A DNA stretch of 64,000 bases from Fontibacter flavus (GTDB lineage Bacteria > Bacteroidota > Bacteroidia > Cytophagales > Cyclobacteriaceae): positions 1 through 64,000 of the forward strand of contig NZ_JBHLWI010000028.1 of the NCBI RefSeq assembly GCF_042432905.1, read 5' to 3'. Shown piece by piece: positions 1-7,825 of the stretch; the stretch's first letter is position 1; every line of letters starts with the position of its first letter. Below the pieces are notes generated by a model, which worked only from the letters and a program-made list of their open reading frames with translations, was not told where the DNA came from and searched no databases. The position numbers and the translations under genes were made by a program.

Positions 1-1
1 A

Positions 2-232
2 GAGCGAGAGGAACTTGAGGCAGGTTATGAAGCCTTCAAAATTGGGGCATTAATTCATGATACACGAATTGAATTAGGAATGACTCAGGAAGAACTTGCA
101 GAAAAAGTTGGAACGACAAAGTCCTACATTTCAAAAATAGAGAACAACATAAAAGAAGCACGTATTTCAACATTACAAAAAATTGTTGAACTTGGATTTG
201 GGGGTAGGTTGGAATTGAACATAAAACTTTGA
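2..232 (+). CDS. XRE-family antitoxin-like protein, 3' part only
   Basis: The window opens inside this gene; 76 codons and a TGA stop are visible. The translation contains a clear helix-turn-helix of the XRE/HigA type: a first helix with GALIHDTRIELGMTQEELAE followed by a recognition helix with TTKSYISKIE. Such short proteins usually act as DNA-binding antitoxins that repress their own operon and neutralise a RelE/HigB-type mRNA interferase encoded just upstream, which here lies outside the window. The TA role is inferred from size and fold; a plain transcriptional regulator is possible. The stop is followed by a structured non-coding stretch. Confidence 0.75.
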   Translation, partial: EREELEAGYEAFKIGALIHDTRIELGMTQEELAEKVGTTKSYISKIENNIKEARISTLQKIVELGFGGRLELNIKL

Positions 233-260
233 TATCCAATTCCTTTGAAAGGAAGAACCG

Positions 261-380
261 CATATAACAGCACCTAAGAAAATATTGGGCGGCCAGTGAC
301 ACCGGAAAGGTTTATTCCCCGAGCAAACCTTTGTTCTGACAGCTAGGTAATCGCTTCGAAATGCCCAACGTTTCTTAGCC
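261..380. repeat. Nested imperfect stem-loop downstream of the XRE gene
   Basis: An outer pair of arms at 274-290 and 363-378 is complementary with one bulge and one mismatch region (CTAAGAAA..TTGGGC against GCCCAACGTTTCTTAG). Inside it a perfect 8-bp hairpin is formed by 306-313 (AAAGGTTT) and 325-332 (AAACCTTT). It lies between the XRE gene and the next gene and has no T-tract, so it is not an intrinsic terminator. The length and the AAC/GTT-containing arms resemble the structured spacers that follow mobile gene cassettes, but the core-site polarity is opposite to a classical attC. Its function is unknown. Confidence 0.5.
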
Positions 381-426
381 GCGACTCGTCAACCATTTTC
401 AAAATCCGAATCTTTTTTGTTTACCA

Positions 427-1179
427 TCACCCCAAGACAAACCTCACCGGCAAATACAGCCAAGCTTCAATGGTACTTCCCGAAAAATCCTGGGCAGGGA
501 AAAAACCTCCTTGGTAACGGTCCATAATTCTCAGTACTTCTTCGGTTAAAGAGGGGTGCACTTCATTGGGATTCATGACTGCCTTGTCCAAAAGGTAACC
601 TTCCTGATCTATTTTTAAGCCTACCCAAACCGTACCCTGTTCTCCCAATCTACGGGCGGTCAGTGGATATTTTAATTCCTTCATGATAAATTTTTGCCAA
701 ATCTCTCTGGAAGTAGGGCTTGGCCTCAGGACATCTCTGTCCACCTCAATTCCATTCTCCTCCCCATCTGGGTAGAAAATTCCCTCACAGGCATCGTTAA
801 GACAGGTCAATTCGAGGATTAACTTTTCGGGGGTCATTACTTGGATTACTTTTACGCCGATGGCAGAATCAACGAGTTCAAGTGATACGAGTTCACCCGT
901 GGGACTGTATTTGGATATCTGACTGGATTTTTGATCCGGTGCATCAAGGCTTCCGTACCTGGTTTTCCTGATTTCTACGGGTGTATTCTCCAGGGTATAA
1001 ATTTTTTCCATCACCTCTCCATCTTTTGAAAGGGTCTTGACATTGTTGTAAGTATGTAGCCCGGCCCCTAGGCTCAAGGGATAAAAGTGCTCATTCAAAG
1101 GGATGATTTCCCTTTCTTGGGCAAAATGCTGTAAACTTGTCCAAAAAAATAGGGCAAGCGAAAAGATGGTTTTTTTCAT
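427..1179 (-). CDS. Secreted TonB C-terminal domain protein
   Basis: A 250-residue protein. I place the start at the ATG at 1179 because it begins a good signal peptide (MKKTIFSLALFFWTSLQHFA); the open frame extends 11 codons further without giving a better start. The last ~90 residues resemble the TonB C-terminal domain: YPLTARRLGEQGTVWVGLKI, then a conserved aspartate/glycine turn and a closing hydrophobic strand ending PVRF. In Bacteroidota such single-domain secreted proteins often lack the inner-membrane anchor and Pro-rich region of true TonB, so a role in energy transduction is not certain. It lies about 70 bp downstream of selO on the same strand. Confidence 0.7.
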   Translation of the reverse strand: MKKTIFSLALFFWTSLQHFAQEREIIPLNEHFYPLSLGAGLHTYNNVKTLSKDGEVMEKIYTLENTPVEIRKTRYGSLDAPDQKSSQISKYSPTGELVSLELVDSAIGVKVIQVMTPEKLILELTCLNDACEGIFYPDGEENGIEVDRDVLRPSPTSREIWQKFIMKELKYPLTARRLGEQGTVWVGLKIDQEGYLLDKAVMNPNEVHPSLTEEVLRIMDRYQGGFFPAQDFSGSTIEAWLYLPVRFVLG

Positions 1180-1253
1180 AATCCTAAATTGATCAGTTTC
1201 TAAACTAACCAATTAGATTGGATTAGCCAAAATCTTTTCGCTTAAAAGCAACA

Positions 1254-2705
1254 TCAAGTGCCGCAGAATGTTCTATATCCTTTGTCTACTTCGGCAGGCG
1301 CCTCTTGGTAAGCCTCAAGTCCCGCTCTATCTTCATAAGGATTTTGAAGTACTGTGAGCAGGTCCTGAAATTCCCGCATGTCTCCTTGGTTACTTGCCGA
1401 TTCCAGCGCCTTTTCCACCAGATGGTTTCTAGGAATAAAAGCTGGATTGTTTTTGTCCATCAACTGTTGGGCAACTTCTGGATTGGCCTTAATTCTTTCC
1501 TGCCATTGATGTAGCCATTCTTTGAAGTCGGACTGTTGGTAGATACTTCCTTCGGGAAATTTCCTTCTTCGGAGGTATAAGAAGGTATTGGTATAATCGG
1601 CCTCGTTTTTTTGCATCCAATGGAGCAGGTCATCGATCAGGGCTTTGTCTGTAGGGCGTATGCTTTCGATGCCCAGTTTGTGGCCCATCATTTCCAACCA
1701 CTTGTTTTCATAGGCTTTTGGGAAGTGGCTGATGGATTTCTGCGCGATTTTTACAGCTTCCTCTGTACTTGGGGCTATTTCCGGCAGTAAGGCAGATGCC
1801 AGGCTCCCCAAATTCCAATGGGCAATATAAGGTTGGTTGCCATAAGCATATCTTCCCTGTTCGTCGATAGAGCTGTAAACCGTCAAAGGATTATAGACAT
1901 TCATAAAAGCACAGGGGCCATAATCAATCGATTCCCCGGCAATGCTCATGTTGTCCGTGTTCATCACCCCATGGATAAAACCTACACGCATCCAATGGAC
2001 AATCAGTTCAAGCTGCTTGTTCATCACCGCTTCAAAGAAGGCCAAGGCCTGATGATCAGAATCCTCTAATTCCGGAAAATGTCTTGCAATGCTGTATTGG
2101 AGCAGGTCTTTGAGGTATTTTCCTTCGTGGAAATTTCTGGCATATTCAAAAGTGCCCACACGTAGGTGGCTTTGCGCCACTCTGGTCAGGATGGCGCCTG
2201 GTCTTACTTTTTCCCTGTAAACCGGCTCTCCAGTCAGTACCACGGCCAAAGATCTTGAGGTGGGAATTCCCAGGTGGTGCATGGCTTCCGAAACCAGGTA
2301 TTCCCTGAGCATGGCACTCAGGTGGGCTTTCCCATCTCCGCTTCGGGAGTAAGGAGTACGTCCGGCGCCCTTCAGTTGTATGTCAAACCTTTCTCCTTGA
2401 GGCGTAATCTGCTCACCCAACAAGATAGCCCTTCCATCTCCCAGCATGGTGAAATTCCCAAATTGATGTCCCGCATAGGCTTGTGCCAAGGGGAATGCTC
2501 CTTCCGGTAGGGTATTGCCCGCAAAAATGGCAGCCAAAGCTTCAGGGTTTTTGTCCAAAAGCCGAAGGCCAAGAAAACCGGCAAGGTCTTCATTGAACAT
2601 TACCATTTGTGGGTTTTGGATAAAGGCGGGTTTTACCTCACTGTAAAAGGAAGCAGGGAGATGTTGGTAAGTATTGTCAAAGTTGAACTGAACTGTTGAA
2701 GGCAT
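1254..2705 (-). CDS. selO: Protein adenylyltransferase SelO (YdiU family)
   Basis: A 483-residue pseudokinase-fold enzyme of the SelO/YdiU (UPF0061) family, which transfers AMP from ATP to protein Ser/Thr/Tyr residues and is linked to redox homeostasis. Family motifs seen: AYAGHQFGNF near residue 75, LKGAGRTPYSRSGDG near 112 (nucleotide-binding Lys), HGVMNTDN near 244 and DYGPCAF near 261 (metal-binding Asn/Asp). The protein ends in Cys-Gly-Thr, matching the conserved C-terminal redox Cys that is selenocysteine in animals; here it is coded as Cys, so no Sec machinery is needed. Length is normal. The start ATG is at 2705, with 490 bp of upstream intergenic DNA. Confidence 0.93.
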   Translation of the reverse strand: MPSTVQFNFDNTYQHLPASFYSEVKPAFIQNPQMVMFNEDLAGFLGLRLLDKNPEALAAIFAGNTLPEGAFPLAQAYAGHQFGNFTMLGDGRAILLGEQITPQGERFDIQLKGAGRTPYSRSGDGKAHLSAMLREYLVSEAMHHLGIPTSRSLAVVLTGEPVYREKVRPGAILTRVAQSHLRVGTFEYARNFHEGKYLKDLLQYSIARHFPELEDSDHQALAFFEAVMNKQLELIVHWMRVGFIHGVMNTDNMSIAGESIDYGPCAFMNVYNPLTVYSSIDEQGRYAYGNQPYIAHWNLGSLASALLPEIAPSTEEAVKIAQKSISHFPKAYENKWLEMMGHKLGIESIRPTDKALIDDLLHWMQKNEADYTNTFLYLRRRKFPEGSIYQQSDFKEWLHQWQERIKANPEVAQQLMDKNNPAFIPRNHLVEKALESASNQGDMREFQDLLTVLQNPYEDRAGLEAYQEAPAEVDKGYRTFCGT

Positions 2706-2850
2706 ATCTTGAACGTTAATGTTTCAAAAACAGCAAGTCTGTTAAAAAAATTTCACATGATGTCCAATTCAAATCATAACATTGTGGATAAGATGTGCAA
2801 AAAGTAGGATTTTCTGTTGAAAAATTGTTCATAAATAATTTCACAAATTA

Positions 2851-2881
2851 TTGGTTATCAATAATTTGATAGCTAAATTTG
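2851..2881 (+). promoter_or_regulatory. Bacteroidota-type promoter candidate
   Basis: TTG at 2851-2853 is followed after 20 bp by TAAATTTG at 2874-2881, a perfect match to the TAnnTTTG -7 box used by the main sigma factor of Bacteroidota. No gene starts on the plus strand downstream for over 1.8 kb, so it would drive the candidate RNA that ends at the terminator near 3197. Assigned by eye; such AT-rich boxes also arise by chance. Confidence 0.45.
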
Positions 2882-2887
2882 ATTGTA

Positions 2888-3197
2888 TCAAGTGAGAGAT
2901 AAAAGAGAGCGAAAGTAAAATTTCGGACTACTTTGACATGCTGGATTAGATCAGGAAAAAATTGATTCGAAAGATATCGATTTAAACAGGTAATGCTGAA
3001 ATTCCGGAATCTGTATATGCTTTGAAAAATCAAGCGATGCGGCCAATCATGGACCGTTATATCAGCTAAAAGTAGTTTTAAATCGGGAAACTGAAATGAC
3101 TCACGATAACTGTAGCTTGACATAGTTTGGCAAACTAAGGTTTACCAGGTTATGATGCGGGAAACGTTCGAAAGAAAGTTTCCCGCTTTTGTTTTTT
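2888..3197 (+). ncRNA. Candidate small RNA between selO and nagB/agaI-like gene
   Basis: A stretch of roughly 310 bases is bounded on the left by a good TAnnTTTG promoter (2874-2881) and on the right by a strong plus-strand intrinsic terminator (3157-3197). On the plus strand it holds only ORFs of about ten codons (for example those starting at the ATGs near 2992 and 3036), so a protein product is unlikely. The minus-strand 91-codon ORF here has no recognisable features. I do not recognise an RNA family (not 6S, tmRNA, SRP or RNase P). Existence of the transcript is inferred from the flanking signals alone. Confidence 0.35.
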
Positions 3198-3198
3198 T
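3157..3198 (+). terminator. Intrinsic terminator (plus strand)
   Basis: A 9-bp stem GCGGGAAAC (3157-3165) / GTTTCCCGC (3178-3186) is followed by TTTTGTTTTTTT. The T-tract lies on the plus strand, so it does not serve the minus-strand gene whose stop codon sits at 3197-3199; no T-run follows the stem in the minus direction. Confidence 0.75.
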
Positions 3199-3901
3199 AG
3201 GCGCTGAGACTGCTCATGTCGATCAGGCACTCCACATTTGGATGCATCCACAAGAAAGAAGCGGGACATTGTGTTGAAATCTGTCTTTCCAGGATTTGCT
3301 GAATGGCATCCTGTTTCCCTTTTCCGGTAATGAGGAAAATTATTTTTTTGCTCTGCATGATGCCCTGCATTCCCAGGCATAAACCATATGCAGGTTCGGA
3401 TCCTTTGGACAACTCTGGGTCATGTTGTATGGTGGATTCCGCTAAGATGGCTTTGTGGAAACCTGGCTGAAGGAACTCAGAAGGTTCATTGAAAGCGATA
3501 TGGCCGTTTTTACCCAAACCTAGAATGCATATATCCATTGGGCCATGGTGTTGGATGAAATTTTCCATTCTTTCACACTCTTCTTCGATCAGATGGGAAG
3601 TGGTCACGAATGTGATATACCTGTTCTCTGTTATTTCCAAAGGTTCAAGGAGATGCTTTTTGAGGTAGCTCTCACAGGAATCGGGATGGTCCAAAGGGAT
3701 GATGCCCCACTCGTCCATTTTTACCACCGTCATGTTTTGGAACAAGGCTTTGCTCTTGGCCATTTCGGCATACATTCCAGTTGGGGAGTTTCCTGTGGCT
3801 GCGCAAAAAAGCAAATTGCTTTTTTTGAGTACTTCATCTTTTACCAGTTCTGCAGCTTTTTTGCTGAGTGCTTCGTAATTTTCCAAATAGCTGATCTTCA
3901 T
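3197..3901 (-). CDS. Glucosamine/galactosamine-6-phosphate isomerase (deaminase) family
   Basis: A 234-residue member of the NagB/RpiA/6-phosphogluconolactonase fold, cytosolic, converting an amino-sugar 6-phosphate to a ketose 6-phosphate plus ammonia. Seen: the sugar-phosphate loop CAATGNSPTGMY, MDEW with the catalytic Asp, and LGLGKNGHIAFNEP with the catalytic His. In E. coli NagB the base two before this His is Asp141 (NDGH); here it is Asn (KNGH), a pattern I associate with AgaI-type galactosamine-6-phosphate isomerases. It is about 30 residues shorter than E. coli NagB, which fits the same view. ATG at 3901 is preferred over an in-frame TTG at 3907. Substrate (GlcN6P or GalN6P) is not settled. 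Confidence 0.8.
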   Translation of the reverse strand: MKISYLENYEALSKKAAELVKDEVLKKSNLLFCAATGNSPTGMYAEMAKSKALFQNMTVVKMDEWGIIPLDHPDSCESYLKKHLLEPLEITENRYITFVTTSHLIEEECERMENFIQHHGPMDICILGLGKNGHIAFNEPSEFLQPGFHKAILAESTIQHDPELSKGSEPAYGLCLGMQGIMQSKKIIFLITGKGKQDAIQQILERQISTQCPASFLWMHPNVECLIDMSSLSA

Positions 3902-3971
3902 GGCCAAAAATTAGCGATTCCAGATGGCTTCGGCAATATCACTATCAAAAGTTTTTCCTTTTGAAAAGAAT

Positions 3972-4005
3972 AAAAAAAAAATCCCGTCAATTTGGCTTTG
4001 ACGGG
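3972..4005 (-). terminator. Intrinsic terminator after secreted hypothetical gene
   Basis: Reading the minus strand, CCCGTCAA pairs with TTGACGGG (plus positions 3998-4005 and 3983-3990) across a 7-nt loop, followed by a run of ten U residues (plus 3972-3981). It lies 26 bp after the stop codon of the gene ending at 4031. Confidence 0.85.
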
Positions 4006-4030
4006 AATTAGATATCTGTGGGAATAATGA

Positions 4031-4504
4031 TTAAAATGGGATATGGATATTGATATTGGCGCTAACCCTTCTAGGGGGGTAAGTGCGGTAATAGTCCTCA
4101 TAATAAATTTCAGGACGGGCATTTAGGGGAATGTCGCTCATCACCTGAACTCTTGTATTGCCCAGGTCAACATTGGCAATAAAGGCTGGTACGGCTGCTG
4201 AAAACACCCATGCACCATTATTCCAAAACACGTATCCACTTCTTCTGGCATCATAGAATACATGGTAGTCCGGGAAATAGACATGCTGCTTTGCCCTGTA
4301 GCCATGGGCCGGTGCCCAAGGTGGAGGACCTTGTTGCCTGTAGGCCTGTTGCTGTCTTCCTTGGTGTTTGCCGGGATGGTGTCGGTATTCCTTGTGTGGG
4401 CCTTTTTTTCCATTGCCTTTACCACGGCCTTGCGCGTAGCCATCCATCACAAATAAAAGACTGACAAATAAGAATAGGCCAATTATTTTTCTGAAAGTTT
4501 TCAT
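4031..4504 (-). CDS. Secreted basic hypothetical protein
   Basis: A 157-residue protein with a signal peptide (MKTFRKIIGLFLFVSLLFVM then DGYAQ) and a Gly/Lys/His/Gln-rich stretch (residues ~25-60), followed by a Tyr/Trp-rich region (PPWAPAHGYRAKQHVYFPDY, then YVFWNNGAWVFS) seen in uncharacterised Bacteroidota envelope proteins. The function is unknown. The start at 4504 is decided by an unusually perfect Shine-Dalgarno sequence (AGGAGG, 5 nt before the ATG), rare in this phylum; the in-frame GTG at 4510 is therefore rejected. It is followed by a strong terminator, so it is a single-gene transcript. Confidence 0.7.
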   Translation of the reverse strand: MKTFRKIIGLFLFVSLLFVMDGYAQGRGKGNGKKGPHKEYRHHPGKHQGRQQQAYRQQGPPPWAPAHGYRAKQHVYFPDYHVFYDARRSGYVFWNNGAWVFSAAVPAFIANVDLGNTRVQVMSDIPLNARPEIYYEDYYRTYPPRRVSANINIHIPF

Positions 4505-4740
4505 AGTCACCTCCTTTTTTTTATTCTAAATCACCAAGACCATGCCAAAACCTGTTTAGGGATAAAATTGAACCCTAGAAGTAGGAGTGATATCCTGAAA
4601 ATCAGAGACTTTAGTTTATGCTTCTATAGGCCTTGGTTTTAGAGAGAAAACTTCCCGCTTTTGTTTTTTAGGCTGTTTCCCTTATCTTACTCTCTTGATA
4701 GAAAGGTGTTTGAAGACTTTGCTACCTATTTGAGAAACCC

Positions 4741-6075
4741 ATGACATTAATTCTAATCCTGCTTTTTTCACTGTCCATTATCTTGTTTGCGATTGTTAGG
4801 TTGGGGATTCATCCATTTTTGGTGCTTTTTGTGACGGCAATCATTTATGGGCTCTTGTCGGGCATGTCCCATGACCTGATTTTGCAATCCATATCGGATG
4901 GCTTTGGAGGGGTATTGGGCAATATTGGTCTGTTGATTTTGCTCGGTGTCATCATGGGTACCTTTTTGGAAAAATCAGGGGGAGCATTGGTGATTGCGGA
5001 TAAGGTCTTAAGCTGGATAGGGAAAAAATCTGTAACCTTGGCCATGATGGTCTGTGGCTACCTGCTATCTATTCCTGTTTTTGCGGACAGTACTTTTATC
5101 ATGTTGAATCCTATCAATAGGGTCCTGTCTTTTAAAGGAAAGATTCCATATGCTGTCACTACAGTTGCTTTAGCATTAGGTGTCATAGCCAGCCATTGTA
5201 TGGTGCCGCCTACGCCGGGACCAATTGCGACAGCTGGGATGTTGGGGGCAGACTTGGGAGGGGTAATCTTCTGGGGACTGATCATCAGTGTTTTGGCACT
5301 GATTCCTTCCTATTTCTTTGCGAGATGGATTGCATCAGAGATGCCTTTGCGGGTACAGATTGCCATTGATGAAAGTGGACTGAAAAATGTGCATAAACCA
5401 CATATCATTTCCTCTTTTTTACCGGTCATCGTCCCATTGGTCTTGATCATCCTTGCTTCAATTGCCAAATATCCAACTCTACCATTTGGAGAGGGGCCAT
5501 TCATTCAATTGCTGCAATTTATCGGAAGTCCGATTATTGCGCTTTCTTTTGGGGTTGGCTTATCATTTTTGCTTCCTAAAAAACTGGACAGACAGATGCT
5601 GGCATCTTCGGGATGGCTTGGGGAAGCACTGGTCATGGCTACTCCTGTTATCCTGATTACAGGGGCTGGTGGAGTTTTTGGTAAAATGCTTCAAAATTCA
5701 GGGATAGCAGATCTGGTCAGCAGCTATTTTATCAATACCGGAACAGGTATTCTATTACCTTTCCTCATTGCTTTCGCTCTGAAAACTGCTCAGGGTTCTT
5801 CTACAGTTGCGATGGTGACGACTGCTTCTATTGTTGCGCCTTTGCTTTCGGCACTGGGTTTGGATGCGGAAGGTCTGAGGGTGTTTGTGGTCTTATCAAT
5901 TGGTGCGGGAGCCATGGCTATATCCCATGCCAATGACAGCTTTTTTTGGGCAGTAACCCAATTGTCCGGTCTGAGTACTAAACAGGGAAATAAATCCCTA
6001 AGCCTTGGGACGTTGGTCCTGTCCTTTTCTGCTATGCTGTTGATTTACCTCGTAGTGCAGCTTGGGATTTATTGA
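4741..6075 (+). CDS. GntP-family permease
   Basis: A 444-residue integral membrane protein with about 12 hydrophobic segments, matching gluconate:H+ symporter (GntP) permeases of the ion transporter superfamily. Family features include the N-terminal ILLGVIMGTFLEKSGGA region, the PPTPGPIA motif near residue 155 and a C-terminal ISHANDSFFW motif. GntP members carry gluconate, D-glycerate, D-serine or other hydroxy/amino acids, and substrate cannot be read from sequence. It converges on a dipeptidase gene, with the two 3' ends overlapping by 7 bp. A second, distant paralogue lies at 10,770-12,083. Confidence 0.85.
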   Translation: MTLILILLFSLSIILFAIVRLGIHPFLVLFVTAIIYGLLSGMSHDLILQSISDGFGGVLGNIGLLILLGVIMGTFLEKSGGALVIADKVLSWIGKKSVTLAMMVCGYLLSIPVFADSTFIMLNPINRVLSFKGKIPYAVTTVALALGVIASHCMVPPTPGPIATAGMLGADLGGVIFWGLIISVLALIPSYFFARWIASEMPLRVQIAIDESGLKNVHKPHIISSFLPVIVPLVLIILASIAKYPTLPFGEGPFIQLLQFIGSPIIALSFGVGLSFLLPKKLDRQMLASSGWLGEALVMATPVILITGAGGVFGKMLQNSGIADLVSSYFINTGTGILLPFLIAFALKTAQGSSTVAMVTTASIVAPLLSALGLDAEGLRVFVVLSIGAGAMAISHANDSFFWAVTQLSGLSTKQGNKSLSLGTLVLSFSAMLLIYLVVQLGIY

Positions 6076-7175
6076 ACGGGAGCTTCTTCTTGAGGTGTTT
6101 TAGATATTTTCCATGCTTTTCTTAAGAACCTCACCCAATTTCCGAACATCACTTTTTCGACATCTTTGGGACTATAGCCCCTTTTGGACAACAAATTCGG
6201 GAGGGTCTGCAGGTCAGCAATGGTTTCCAAATCATAAGGGCATTGTTCTTTTCCAAATGCCCCATCTAGATCTGAGCCGATCCCAATATGATCCGCATTG
6301 CCGGCAATCTGACAGATATGGTCTAAGTGGTCAATCATCTTGTCCAAATTACATTCCATGCTTTTTGGGTCAGATTTTCCCCTTTCCCAATTGGGGACCA
6401 TCATCCATGCATCCAATGCGCCTCCGATAACAGCACCTCTTTCTACCAGTGCCTTGATCTGATCATCGGAAAACTGACGGTTGTGGTTGACCAAGGCTCT
6501 GCAATTGTTATGACTGGCCCAAACATGCCCATTGAAATGATCCATAGCCTGCCAAAAAGCATCATCACAAAGATGGGTAGCATCCAAAATGATGTTCAGC
6601 CTTTCCATCTCTTTTAGGAGTTCAAGACCATTTTTGCCCATTTTTCCGCTGGAATCAGTGCCATTAGCATACCTTCCGGGGCCATAGTGTGCTGGACCTA
6701 AGGCCCTAAGGCCATTAGCATAGGCTCTTTCCAAATAAGATAGATTAACCAGGGAATCAGCTCCTTCAAGGGATAAAATGTATCCGACGGGTTTGGTGTT
6801 CCAGGGCAATTCATGCAGCCAAAGATGTAAGTGCTTTTCGAGGCTTTCCAGATTTGTAATTTGCACCATCTCTCCCGCATCTTCCATGGCTTTGTACCAG
6901 GCCAATTGACCTTGGGTCTGGGCCCATGCCTGTTCAGGAGAATGCCAACCAGGAAGAGGGTTGTTTTCATCAACAAAACGGGCAATCTGAGTGGCCACTA
7001 CAAGACCAATATTTCCCTGGCGGAGTTCCGGAAGAGATACCGTTGCCTTGGCCCTATCAGGCTTGTCGGTGAGTCCCTGTTCCCTTTGGTTAATGGCAGA
7101 AACAGATTTTCTCAGATCCCTGTTCCATTCCAGGGCATTCATACTTAGGTCAAGATGGGCATCGATAGTGAACAT
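6069..7175 (-). CDS. M19 family membrane-type dipeptidase
   Basis: A 368-residue zinc dipeptidase of family M19 (renal dipeptidase). The metal-binding pattern is visible: HxD at residues 7-9 (DAHLDL), Glu in SLEGADSL near 135, His in LDATHLCDDAFW near 205 and in ASHNNCRAL near 227, and GIGSDLDG near 300. M19 enzymes hydrolyse dipeptides with a C-terminal D- or L-residue. No signal peptide is seen, so this one looks cytoplasmic. With the following RidA-like gene and nearby GntP permeases it forms a group that in related bacteria goes with D-amino acid or dipeptide use; that role is inferred. Confidence 0.88.
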   Translation of the reverse strand: MFTIDAHLDLSMNALEWNRDLRKSVSAINQREQGLTDKPDRAKATVSLPELRQGNIGLVVATQIARFVDENNPLPGWHSPEQAWAQTQGQLAWYKAMEDAGEMVQITNLESLEKHLHLWLHELPWNTKPVGYILSLEGADSLVNLSYLERAYANGLRALGPAHYGPGRYANGTDSSGKMGKNGLELLKEMERLNIILDATHLCDDAFWQAMDHFNGHVWASHNNCRALVNHNRQFSDDQIKALVERGAVIGGALDAWMMVPNWERGKSDPKSMECNLDKMIDHLDHICQIAGNADHIGIGSDLDGAFGKEQCPYDLETIADLQTLPNLLSKRGYSPKDVEKVMFGNWVRFLRKAWKISKTPQEEAPVQ

Positions 7176-7182
7176 AAAAATT

Positions 7183-7238
7183 TACAATTATCAATTAACT
7201 AATTTTTAATTACCAAAAGATCTTATTGAATTTTGATC
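7183..7238. repeat. AT-rich AATTA/AATTACC intergenic repeat (short copy)
   Basis: The gap between the dipeptidase and RidA-like genes carries AATTATCAATTAACTAATT and AATTACC words like those in the longer arrays at 17,845-17,960 and 61,605-61,680. Confidence 0.35.
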
Positions 7239-7706
7239 TTAATCATCCAATTCGAAAAGTGCCTCAATTTCCACCGGAATATTGTCAGGCAGAGATCCCA
7301 TGCCAACGGCACTTCTGACTCCGATGCCATTTTCTGTACCCCAAACAGCTGCAAATAGCTCACTGCAACCATTGATGACATAAGGATGTCTTTCAAAGTC
7401 AGGTGTACAATTGACCATTCCCAGGACTTTGATGACCTTTTTGACTTTATTCAACGAGCCTAGATTGGCTTTGATGGTGGCCAACATGGCCAATCCTACC
7501 TGTTGGGCAGCCAATTTACCTTCTTCAATATTCATGTCTTCTCCTATGCGCCCTATAATCAAAGTGCCGTCTTCTTTGACAGTACCATGTCCGGAAAGGT
7601 ATAGATAGTTGTCAACAACCATGCATGGTTTGTATACACCTAGCGGTTTTGGGGGAGGAGGTAAGGTTAGACCCAATGTGGCAAAGTTTTCTTCAGCAGT
7701 TTTCAT
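7239..7706 (-). CDS. RidA/YjgF-like protein
   Basis: A 155-residue protein of the Rid (YER057c/YjgF/UK114) family. The conserved C-terminal signature is present as VRSAVGMGSLPDNIPVEIEA, including the Arg that in RidA binds the carboxylate of the enamine/imine substrate; LSGHGT fits the family's second conserved block. True RidA hydrolyses 2-aminoacrylate and similar intermediates released by PLP enzymes. At about 25 residues longer than RidA it belongs to a Rid subgroup whose activity is less certain. It is 63 bp upstream of the dipeptidase on the same strand and probably co-transcribed. Confidence 0.85.
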   Translation of the reverse strand: MKTAEENFATLGLTLPPPPKPLGVYKPCMVVDNYLYLSGHGTVKEDGTLIIGRIGEDMNIEEGKLAAQQVGLAMLATIKANLGSLNKVKKVIKVLGMVNCTPDFERHPYVINGCSELFAAVWGTENGIGVRSAVGMGSLPDNIPVEIEALFELDD

Positions 7707-7774
7707 GTTTTGAAATTGATTATGTGGAACTATAGCAATATGGCTATTTTCCTGAATTTTTCCATTTCAGCAAT

Positions 7775-7807
7775 AAAAAAAGGAAGGCCTTTTTGGGACC
7801 TTCCTTT
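7775..7807 (-). terminator. Intrinsic terminator after M16 peptidase gene
   Basis: On the minus strand a perfect 9-bp stem AAAGGAAGG/CCTTCCTTT (plus 7799-7807 and 7779-7787) with an 11-nt loop is followed by a U-run (plus 7775-7781). It ends the M16 transcript and insulates the RidA-like gene. Confidence 0.8.
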
Positions 7808-7825
7808 CAATTTTGTTCATTTTGA

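Noticed and set aside
261..380. Classical integron attC site
   Set aside because: The GTTGGGC-like arm precedes the GCCCAAC arm, the reverse of the R''...R' order in attC; no integrase is visible.
1305..2593. Several plus-strand and other-frame ORFs across selO
   Set aside because: They lie inside a gene with clear family motifs and have no recognisable content.
2690..2705. Selenocysteine in SelO
   Set aside because: The position is a Cys codon near the C-terminus and no in-frame TGA precedes the stop.
2848..3123. 91-codon minus-strand ORF in the selO/isomerase gap
   Set aside because: Composition is non-protein-like (Phe/Tyr/Leu/Arg from AT-rich DNA), no ribosome site, and opposite to a promoter-terminator pair.
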